Shown here: one piece after another, positions 17,439 to 24,760 of the stretch | Layout of the letters: the number at the start of each line of letters is the position of its first letter | How positions within the stretch are numbered: position 1 is the first letter of the stretch | Source of the DNA: Dyadobacter sp. LHD-138 | GTDB taxonomy: Bacteria; Bacteroidota; Bacteroidia; Cytophagales; Spirosomataceae | DNA: 64,000 nucleotides | Direction of reading: 5' to 3' | Assembly (NCBI RefSeq): GCF_030929615.1 | Contig: NZ_JAVFVU010000028.1 | Span: forward strand, 1 to 64,000 | Notes under the pieces: generated by a model | The model's input: the letters and a program-made list of their open reading frames with translations, nothing else | Databases searched by the model: none | What the model was told of the DNA's origin: nothing | Translations under genes and position numbers: made by a program

Positions 17439-17685
17439 GCGATTCGTCAATAGGTTTAGAAAAGTTTAACTTTATAAAATCTTTCAAAGATCAGGAAAGC
17501 TGATCAATTGACAATAAAAGTACGAAGGTGGCAATATTACTCTGACCGGGTTGTATCTATTTCAAAATATTTAATTCTTATGGAATGATTTTGAAAAAAA
17601 TTAGTTTAACACAATTGACGGTAATATTTTTGAAGCCAGATTTAAATACCAAATTATAATTCCAATAACTTAAATTACTATTCAC

Positions 17686-18024
17686 ATGACAATTGATGAT
17701 GATTTTTCATTCGACGACGACGACGATGATGATCTTCCTGGATATCCGCTTTACCCGGCTTCTGACGACGTTTACAGCAAGGGGTTGATTGAGGATGACA
17801 TTGATCCTGAGGATATCACCAAAATCAAAAAAGAACTCGGCCTGGACGCTGACGACTGGAACGAAAAGGATTTTGACGATGATTTGACAGGAGAGGATCT
17901 TGACGTGCCGGGGTCTGAGCTGGACGATGATGATGAAATCGACGGTAACGAAGACGAAGAGAATAATTATTATAGTCTGGGTGGTGACAACCATAACGAT
18001 CTTGAAGAGAACCAGGGTGATTAA
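17686..18024 (+). CDS. Small Asp-rich acidic protein
   Basis: A 112-residue protein with extreme acidity: about 40% of residues are Asp or Glu, including runs such as FDDDDDDDLPG near the start and ELDDDDEIDGNEDEE near the end. A less acidic centre (DPEDITKIKKELGLDADDW) could form a short helix. There is no signal peptide or membrane segment. No family is recognised; such proteins often bind metal or basic partners, or act as DNA mimics, but nothing here decides. Codon pattern and a hairpin right after the stop support a real gene. TATTTTTG at 17625-17632 matches the Bacteroidota -7 element upstream. Confidence 0.72.
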   Translation: MTIDDDFSFDDDDDDDLPGYPLYPASDDVYSKGLIEDDIDPEDITKIKKELGLDADDWNEKDFDDDLTGEDLDVPGSELDDDDEIDGNEDEENNYYSLGGDNHNDLEENQGD

Positions 18025-18681
18025 TTCATCTCTACTTTAATCGGATCTTACTAGCATCATTATCCCGGCCAAAAGCCGGGACAATGATTGAGACCATCTC
18101 AACTACAACCCAAAATCGATTATTTATTTTCAAATTCAATTTTGAAAATAACCGGACAATCAAAAGAATTTCAATCAAGCCAATATCATTTTTCTTGATT
18201 ACTTTTTACTATAATATTTTTGTTGTATTGATTACTTCTAAGTAGCTGTTGGCAATTAGCTATGTGCGATTAACCCAGTAACCAGATGATTAATAGCTTA
18301 TTATAAAAATCAATAATATAAACTAATTTTTCACTACTACTTACATCAAATTTATTCTATTAAAATCTCCCACCACGTATTTTCTCCTCTTAGCGATTTC
18401 ACGCCGCTCATCTATTTTGCACAAAGCAAATATGCATTGCACTCGGGCTAAAATACAGTTCAAAACAATCACTACACTTGCTGGTTTGTAACAGGTTTTA
18501 ATGCATCGCCGAAGCCGGGAAAAGAAACAGTCCTGATGACACGACTGACATGTGAATATCCATTCTTTTCTTCACAAACTTTAAGCGGTAAAATATATTC
18601 AAAGCCCTAAGGCCAGTCAAAGTAAAAACGGAGCAAGTAAGTTTATTCAGGTTGTTACTTTTTCATAAAAAGACAATTTTC
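18025..18681. other. Long intergenic region with hairpin and 105-bp element
   Basis: This 657-bp gap holds the hairpin TCCCGGC/GCCGGGA (18063-18069, 18075-18081) after the acidic protein and the element at 18239-18343. The remaining AT-rich sequence shows no gene or clear motif. Confidence 0.6.
18239..18343 (+). repeat. 105-bp intergenic element, copy A
   Basis: One of six related elements. It begins TAAGTAGCTGTTGGCAATTA and ends CACTACTACTTA, with inverted termini TAAGTAG/CTACTTA. Near-identical copies are at 33160, 46055 (reverse), 51808 and 53282, and a diverged one is at 61429 (reverse). It lies upstream of, and in sense with, the cellobiose epimerase gene 338 bp away. Confidence 0.9.
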
Positions 18682-19863
18682 ATGGCTGAATTTACTCCGG
18701 AATCTTTCAAAAAGGAACTGCTCAACATCCTTGGTTATTGGGAAAAATACGCAATAGATAATAAAAACGGAGGCTTTTATGGCCGAGTTAACTATGAAAA
18801 TGAAGGAATAGCGGACGCGCCGAGGGCGGTTGTTATTACGAGCAGAATCTTGTGGACCTTTTCCATGGCCCAACGCCTGTTGAAGGATCCGAAATATATG
18901 AAGATTGCAGACCGGGCATTTCAGGACCTTTCCATTCATTTTATCGATGCCAAATACGGCGGGGTTTTCTGGTCGACAGACGGAAACAGCAAACCCCTCG
19001 AAATGAAAAAGCAGATCTACGGCAACGCCTTTGCCATATACGGCCTGAGTGAATACTACCGCGCGACCAACTTCCCTCCCGCTCTGGAACGCGCCAAAGA
19101 GCTTTTTCACGTCATCGAAAAACATGCTTTTGATCCGGTCCATGGCGGTTACATGGAGGCATTTGCAAGAGACTGGTCCGAAACAGACGATTATATTCTG
19201 AGCAAAAGTCCGTGGAACAAGAGCATGAATACCCATTTGCACCTTGTAGAGGCCTATACGAATCTATACCGTGTCTGGCCCGACAAAACGTTAAAAAAGC
19301 AAACCGCCGCCATGCTGCATGCGATATTGGACCACATTGTCAATAAAGAAACCAACAGAATGGAGCTCTTTTTCAATAAAAAATGGGAATCAAAGGAAAA
19401 GATAATTTCTTATGGACACGACATTGAAGCATCCTGGCTGCTTTTCGAAACCGCAGAAGTACTTAAAGACGAAACCCTGTTGGCGAAGGCCCGCAAGCAA
19501 TGTATTTTAATGGCCGGGGCAGCTTCAACGGGATTAAGTGCCGACGGTGCTCTGAACTACGAGTATGATCCGGAAACCAAACATACCAAAACTGAACGCA
19601 GCTGGTGGGTCGCAGCCGAACAACTGGTCGGTTTTTATAATGCCTATCAACTTACAGGAAAGAAGGATTTCAAAGTAAAGGCGGCAAGAAGCTGGGATTA
19701 TATCGACAGCAAATTCATTGACAAAGAAAGAGGTGAATGGTTTGGCGCAGTCAAAGAAGACGGAACCCAAATACACGGCGATAAGGTAACATTCTGGAAA
19801 TGTCCATACCACAATGCCCGTGCCTGTATGGAAATGTGGAAGCGACTGGAACAAAAACACTGA
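18682..19863 (+). CDS. AGE family epimerase, probable cellobiose 2-epimerase
   Basis: A 393-residue (alpha/alpha)6-barrel of the N-acylglucosamine 2-epimerase / cellobiose 2-epimerase family. The NGGFYGRV motif near residue 25, the conserved WSTDG and KQIYGNAFAIYGLSEYY stretches, and YGHDIEASWLL with candidate catalytic His246 closely match cellobiose 2-epimerases, which convert the reducing-end glucose of beta-1,4-disaccharides to mannose. A second His region, TFWKCPYHNARACMEMW, lies at the C-terminus. There is no signal peptide, so it acts in the cytoplasm. The ATG at 18682 is chosen because it precedes the family's normal N-terminus. It would complement beta-mannan use suggested by the GH2 gene downstream. 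Confidence 0.86.
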   Translation: MAEFTPESFKKELLNILGYWEKYAIDNKNGGFYGRVNYENEGIADAPRAVVITSRILWTFSMAQRLLKDPKYMKIADRAFQDLSIHFIDAKYGGVFWSTDGNSKPLEMKKQIYGNAFAIYGLSEYYRATNFPPALERAKELFHVIEKHAFDPVHGGYMEAFARDWSETDDYILSKSPWNKSMNTHLHLVEAYTNLYRVWPDKTLKKQTAAMLHAILDHIVNKETNRMELFFNKKWESKEKIISYGHDIEASWLLFETAEVLKDETLLAKARKQCILMAGAASTGLSADGALNYEYDPETKHTKTERSWWVAAEQLVGFYNAYQLTGKKDFKVKAARSWDYIDSKFIDKERGEWFGAVKEDGTQIHGDKVTFWKCPYHNARACMEMWKRLEQKH

Positions 19864-19906
19864 TCTTTTCAAAAAAACGGAATCTCATGTAATATCTCAA
19901 AGAATT

Positions 19907-19966
19907 AACCAAACAATTTACTGTTCGGTTAGTCTAAATTTATTTTAATAAAGTAAATTTAGACTA
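19907..19966. promoter_or_regulatory. Two adjoining inverted repeats after the epimerase gene
   Basis: First, AACCAAACA (19907-19915) and TGTTCGGTT (19922-19930) form a dyad with one mismatch and a 6-base spacer, the size of a repressor operator. It directly touches a second repeat with perfect 13-bp arms, TAGTCTAAATTTA (19930-19942) and TAAATTTAGACTA (19954-19966). The second could be a terminator for the epimerase, although no T-run follows. Confidence 0.45.
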
Positions 19967-20130
19967 CAATTCGATACCCGTTGCGATGCAGCGGATATTG
20001 GTGATCTTTTATTTCCAGAGAATGTTCTAACAGCTGACAAAAAAATATTTCAAAATTTTTAATCAGTATGAAGTAATCTCGCGTATACCAATAATATAAC
20101 CTGGCCGAAAATATAAACATCTCCACTACC

Positions 20131-20337
20131 ATGGCAAAAGTTAACCTGGATGTACCTGACAAAATTCACCTGAAAGCAAAACAGCTTCAACTTGAATTAG
20201 AAGAAAACGACACGCGAATTACGCTTCAAGAGCTATACAAAGAGCTGGTTGTCTGCGGATTGGAAGTAATGAAAAAAAGAATGAATCAAGGATCGATATT
20301 GACTGAGTCTTCTGCTTTCTCTGCAATTGCCAGTTAA
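20131..20337 (+). CDS. Small hypothetical protein
   Basis: A 68-residue charged protein with predicted strand MAKVNLDVPDKIHLKAKQ followed by two helices (KQLQLELEENDT and LQELYKELVVCGLEVMKKR). The strand-helix-helix order recalls ribbon-helix-helix antitoxin-type proteins, but no toxin gene is next to it and no family is recognised. It stands alone between the inverted repeats at 19907-19966 and the convergent DUF885 gene. Confidence 0.6.
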   Translation: MAKVNLDVPDKIHLKAKQLQLELEENDTRITLQELYKELVVCGLEVMKKRMNQGSILTESSAFSAIAS

Positions 20338-20506
20338 TTTCACCTGATTTTTGTCAGAAGGACCTTTCTGACCGCTAGCCATGTCATTGAAATTCATTAT
20401 CATATTGCCCTGAGGTAAATTTGCCTCCTGATATTATCATGGCTTTATTTTTAAGGCCTGTGTGCAAAATGCTGTATAAGTCGTTAATTTTTTGTCTGAA
20501 TTAAAT

Positions 20507-20551
20507 AAAAATGCGCGTACCGGACATTTCTGCTCTGATACACGCATTTTT
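20507..20551. terminator. Bidirectional terminator
   Basis: AAAAATGCGCGTA (20507-20519) pairs with TACACGCATTTTT (20539-20551), one mismatch, giving A- and T-runs on both sides. It lies between the small protein gene and the convergent DUF885 gene, ending both transcripts. Confidence 0.8.
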
Positions 20552-20564
20552 CAGTTTATGCAGA

Positions 20565-22340
20565 TTACACTGCTTTCTTGCTTCCCTTCATCCAGGCGTT
20601 AATTTTTTCTTCCAGAACATTTAAAGGAACACATCCTGATTCAAGTACTTTGTTGTGAAATACCCGTATGTCAAATTTATCACCTTCTGCCTTTTCTGCT
20701 TTGGTGCGTAGTTCACGGATTTTCAGCTGCCCGATTTTGTAGGACAAAGCCTGGCCAGCTCCGGCCATATACCGCTCAACTTCGGCCGTAATACTTTCCT
20801 CGGATTCAGCCTCGTGATCCATTGAATACTGGATTGCCTTCTCCCTGGACCAGCCTTTCGCATGAATTCCCGTATCCACAACCAGGCGTATTGCACGGTG
20901 CATTTCGGCACTTAACATGCCAAAATATTGATAAGGATCGGAGTACAATCCCAGTTCTTTACCCAGTGACTCACAATACAGCGCCCAACCTTCACCATAC
21001 GCACTGTACCAGATATTCTTTCTAAATGTTGGCAAAGCTTTATTTTCCTGCTGCAAAGAAATCTGATAATGATGTCCCGGAATTGCTTCGTGCAAAAATA
21101 AACTTTCATCCGATACCACATTATAGTCCTTCGCATCCGGAATCGGTACATAAAAAACACCCGGTCTCGAACCGTCTGGCAAACCCGGATTGTACTCGGC
21201 AGACGCCGAAGCTTCTCGGAAAGCTTCGGTCCGGCGCACTTCAAAAGCAGCCTTTGGCGTAAGGTCAAACAGCCCTTTCAAATTCGGTTTCATCGTTTCA
21301 TAAATACCGTTAAAATGTGCGATAACCTCCTCAGGTTTTGTGAACGGCATCAGCTTTTTGTTGGTCCTCACATTTTGAAAAAATGCTTTCAGGTCGCCCT
21401 TAAACCCGACTTCATTTTTCACTTTCAGCATTTCCTTTGAAATTCGTTCCACCTCACTTAATCCAAGATTATGAATTTCATCCGAAGTCATCGACGTGGT
21501 TGTGTAGTATTTGATATAGGTATCATACAGCGCCTTCCCATTTGGAAGATCCATAAAACCACTGGTTTTACGCCCCGCCGACAGATATTCGTTTGCCGCA
21601 AAATCGTGCAGACGCTTAAACACAGGAATAACCTTTTCTTCCACCATTGCTTTGTAGCCCGTTGTTAAACGCGCCTTGTCATCTGCAGAAAATGTATCGG
21701 GAAATTTGGTAACCGGCGTGTAAAACAAATGCTGTTCCGTCGGGCCGTGATCCAGGTCAGCGAGCTGCGGGATCATTTTTTGAATCAAAGGAGCAGGTAA
21801 AACATAACCTTTCCGGATTCCTTCCTTCATATTGACGATGGCTGTATCACACCAAACCGTAAAACCGTCCACACGTTTAAGCCAGTCGTCATAATCATCG
21901 GTGGTTTTAAATGGCTGCATACTGCTGCCGCTTGCCAACTGGGCGATCATCAGATGCGTGGAAAAAATCTGGTTCATCGGCATCAGCTCCGTTGGAAAAC
22001 TTAATAATTCCAGATTGATGCTGCACTCCCAGCCTAACAGATCATAACTCGTTTTCTCTTCGTCATTGAGCTCTTCCCGGTCATACTTGGCAAGTTCTTT
22101 TTGATACTTAGTATAAAAATCAGTCAGCTGTTTTTTGAAATCTTTGGTCAAATCATTCGGCATAAGATCATTATACCGCTTGTCGCCGTTCATTGTGGCT
22201 TCCAACGGATAAAGCGGCAATCTTTCTTCGTAATAATCTTCAAAAACCTCTCCTATCGGAGGCAACAATTCCTTAGATGCTTTTTGTTGGCAGGCTTGCA
22301 TAAGAGATATTAAAATAGCCAGAATTAAGGATTTATACAT
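20565..22340 (-). CDS. DUF885 family lipoprotein (putative metallopeptidase-like)
   Basis: A 591-residue protein with a lipoprotein signal (MYKSLILAILISLMQACQQ). It is a full-length DUF885 member: mostly helical, with the family signature HEAIPGHHYQISLQ near residue 407, RPGVFYVP before it, and GEGWALYCESLGKELG after it. These His/Glu motifs resemble gluzincin zinc sites, and the family is suspected to contain peptidases, but the activity is not established. It sits in the cell envelope. A divergent GyrI-like gene shares the upstream region of about 180 bp. Confidence 0.84.
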   Translation of the reverse strand: MYKSLILAILISLMQACQQKASKELLPPIGEVFEDYYEERLPLYPLEATMNGDKRYNDLMPNDLTKDFKKQLTDFYTKYQKELAKYDREELNDEEKTSYDLLGWECSINLELLSFPTELMPMNQIFSTHLMIAQLASGSSMQPFKTTDDYDDWLKRVDGFTVWCDTAIVNMKEGIRKGYVLPAPLIQKMIPQLADLDHGPTEQHLFYTPVTKFPDTFSADDKARLTTGYKAMVEEKVIPVFKRLHDFAANEYLSAGRKTSGFMDLPNGKALYDTYIKYYTTTSMTSDEIHNLGLSEVERISKEMLKVKNEVGFKGDLKAFFQNVRTNKKLMPFTKPEEVIAHFNGIYETMKPNLKGLFDLTPKAAFEVRRTEAFREASASAEYNPGLPDGSRPGVFYVPIPDAKDYNVVSDESLFLHEAIPGHHYQISLQQENKALPTFRKNIWYSAYGEGWALYCESLGKELGLYSDPYQYFGMLSAEMHRAIRLVVDTGIHAKGWSREKAIQYSMDHEAESEESITAEVERYMAGAGQALSYKIGQLKIRELRTKAEKAEGDKFDIRVFHNKVLESGCVPLNVLEEKINAWMKGSKKAV

Positions 22341-22519
22341 TGTAAAAAATTAAAGTTTCGGGTTGGTTCATACATGTATCCATTCGTCTAAGTTTAAGAA
22401 AAGAGACGAAAAAATCTAATTTTTATTTCGCTATCAGGTTAAATTTTCCTTTTTGACTGACATAAGGTTGTCAGTGATCGCGCTTTCATTTGTGAAACAT
22501 TAATCTAAATGCTGTCCGC

Positions 22520-23143
22520 ATGAAAAAACTTGATTTAACAAAGCAATACAAACAGTACTACACGGCCCCGGAAAAACCAGCGTTGGTTATCATTGACAAG
22601 GCTGTTTTTCTGTCAATAGCAGGCAAAGGAGATCCTTCCGGACAAGCATATTCGGAAAGGATACAGGCGCTGTATTCGCTTGCCTACACGGTAAAATTTC
22701 ATCAAAAAGCGCAGGGCAAAGATTTTGTAGTGGCAAAACTCGAAGCCCAATGGTGGTTCGACAGCGAAAGTTATGCTGATGTTTCCATCTCGGAAGCGCC
22801 GCTAAAAATACCAAGAGATGCCTGGGAATACCGGCTGCTGATCAGGATGCCTGAATTTGTGACGGCAGAAACATTGGCAACAGCAAAAGAAATACTTGCA
22901 AAAAAGAAACAAACCGGCTTTGCCGAGGATGTGGTATTTTGGCAAATGGAGGAAGGAAAATGTGTCCAGATGCTGCATACCGGACCATTTGACAAGGAAC
23001 CTGAAAGCTTATTACAGATTCAAAAATTTGTGGCAGAAAATAATCTGATGAAAAACGGTCTTCACCATGAGATTTATTTATCTGACTTTAACAAAACAGC
23101 ACCGGAAAAATTACGGACAATCCTGAGAGAACCTGTCAAATAA
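22520..23143 (+). CDS. GyrI-like small-molecule-binding domain protein
   Basis: A 207-residue stand-alone GyrI-like (SOUL/effector-binding) domain protein. Typical features are the PALVIIDKAVFLSIAGKGDP start, the AYSERIQALYSLAYTVKFH helix, the aromatic VAKLEAQWWFD strand and the closing CVQMLHTGPFDKEPE and GLHHEIYLSDFNKTAPEKLRT motifs. Stand-alone members bind or hydrolyse drug-like or cyclopropanoid compounds. A multidrug exporter is encoded convergently just 31 bp away, which fits a xenobiotic role. Confidence 0.85.
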   Translation: MKKLDLTKQYKQYYTAPEKPALVIIDKAVFLSIAGKGDPSGQAYSERIQALYSLAYTVKFHQKAQGKDFVVAKLEAQWWFDSESYADVSISEAPLKIPRDAWEYRLLIRMPEFVTAETLATAKEILAKKKQTGFAEDVVFWQMEEGKCVQMLHTGPFDKEPESLLQIQKFVAENNLMKNGLHHEIYLSDFNKTAPEKLRTILREPVK

Positions 23144-23174
23144 AGTACCGTTTTGTTGATTTTCAAAAACCGTT

Positions 23175-24407
23175 TTACAGTAAAACCGATATTTCACTTT
23201 CAACATCCCTGTTACGCGCGGCATTGTTGACGGCTGCCTTGCCCACAAATAAAATCACAAGACTGATCAGTGAACAGGCAGCCATCATCCCCACCATCGG
23301 AATGGCCGTATTGTTATGCAAAACACTGACAATAATTGAGATAATCGCGCCTGCGCCCATGCGCCAGCTTCCCATCAGCGCAGAGGCACTTCCAGTATGT
23401 TTTTTAAATGGTGCCAGTGAAAGCGCGGACGTGTTGGGGCCGGTCAATCCCTGACCGCTGAGGAAAATAAACATCATCCCGATCAAAGTGTACAGGTTAT
23501 ACCAATTATTCCATACCCCAACAACCAGTAAAGTTCCCACGACACTCTGGTACATCAGCGTCGTTTTAATAATGTCTTCGCTGGTAAATTTTTTCAGCAA
23601 AAAGTGGTTAAGCTGTGTCGAGCCAATCATGGCAAAAGCCAAAAACGCGAATATCCATCCATACTGCTGTTCCGAGACTTTATAGATGTTCATGAAAACA
23701 TCAGAAGAGCCAGCAATGTATGCAAAAGGAGCAGCTGTTGCCAGTCCGCCTGCCATGGTATAAATCAAAAACTGAGGTTGTTTGATCACGGTAAAAAAGC
23801 TGCCCAGTACGGCCTGTGGTTTTAGAGAAACCGACGTATCAGGCATTTTACCCGTAGGCAGGAAAAAGTAAATGGCCACGATAATCAACAGCGTAATGGC
23901 GGCCAGAATAATAAATACCCAGTTCCAGCCAAAAGCGGCCGTAACATAGCCCCCAACGGTTGGCGCAATCATCGGTGAAACGGCGATCACCAGTGTGATC
24001 ATGGAAAAAACTTCTGCTCTTTTATCTTTTGGAAATAAGTCGCTTACCAAAGCCTGTGATGAAACCAAACCTACACAACCACCGATGGCCTGGAAAAACC
24101 GCATAACCACCAAAGCCTCAACAGACGATGTCATGGCACAACCGATGGATGCAAGAATATAAATGACCAACCCTGCATAAAGCGGGTTTTTTCTCCCGAA
24201 TCTGTCCAGCAAAGGCCCGTAAAGCACCTGTCCGATACATATTCCAATCAGATAGCCCGTTAATGAAAGCTGAACTTTGTCAATGGTCGTATTTAAATCG
24301 GTCGCAATCCTGGGAAATCCAGGCAAATACATATCAATTGAAAAAGGGCTGATTGTAGCCAATGACCCCAGAATAAGGATCATGAAGGAATATTGTTTGC
24401 GACTCAT
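23175..24407 (-). CDS. Bcr/CflA family multidrug efflux MFS transporter
   Basis: A 410-residue inner-membrane transporter with 12 predicted helices. The N-terminus (MILILGSLATISPFSIDMYLPGFPRIA) carries the D-x-Y-LP signature of the Bcr/CflA drug:H+ antiporter group, and GPLLDRFGRKNPL is the MFS loop 2-3 motif. SPMIAPTVGGYVT in helix 5 is the antiporter motif. It would export drugs or small molecules. It is convergent with the GyrI-like gene, and its upstream region faces the end of the T9SS protein gene. Confidence 0.9.
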   Translation of the reverse strand: MSRKQYSFMILILGSLATISPFSIDMYLPGFPRIATDLNTTIDKVQLSLTGYLIGICIGQVLYGPLLDRFGRKNPLYAGLVIYILASIGCAMTSSVEALVVMRFFQAIGGCVGLVSSQALVSDLFPKDKRAEVFSMITLVIAVSPMIAPTVGGYVTAAFGWNWVFIILAAITLLIIVAIYFFLPTGKMPDTSVSLKPQAVLGSFFTVIKQPQFLIYTMAGGLATAAPFAYIAGSSDVFMNIYKVSEQQYGWIFAFLAFAMIGSTQLNHFLLKKFTSEDIIKTTLMYQSVVGTLLVVGVWNNWYNLYTLIGMMFIFLSGQGLTGPNTSALSLAPFKKHTGSASALMGSWRMGAGAIISIIVSVLHNNTAIPMVGMMAACSLISLVILFVGKAAVNNAARNRDVESEISVLL

Positions 24408-24652
24408 GCGTTTTGACGGAACTTACTCAATGCCAACGAAAAAAAGTCACTGTATAGTTCCCAAAATCTTAGAATAATCTTATTTTACAATTATTACAAA
24501 GAATGATATAAAATGCAGCCCGCAGTAAGGGTTAATTCCGCTCCACATGACATACAGTCCGCCGCTCAACGGGCAGAATCCGTGCCTACTGTTACAAATA
24601 TGCCTTATCCAAATTGACAAAGAGCCCAGATTCATTCAATTTTTAACCAAAA

Positions 24653-24683
24653 AGCCCTCCTTCTAATTTCTAGAAAGAGGGCT
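24653..24683 (-). terminator. Intrinsic terminator of the T9SS protein gene
   Basis: AGCCCTC-c-TTCTA (24653-24665) pairs with TAGAA-a-GAGGGCT (24671-24683). On the minus strand the stem is followed by a run of five T, so it ends transcription of the large gene to its right. The rest of 24408-24760 shows no gene. Confidence 0.8.
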
Positions 24684-24760
24684 CAACTTTTGGGTGTGTG
24701 TTGCGTTAATCAGCAGTTCGAATCAAATGCTTTGCTGATTTAAAACAGGACTGCTGGTTT

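Noticed and set aside
18239..18343. Target-site duplication longer than TA around the elements
   Set aside because: Flanks of the six copies share no longer direct repeats; only TA at both ends is common, and this is part of the inverted terminus.
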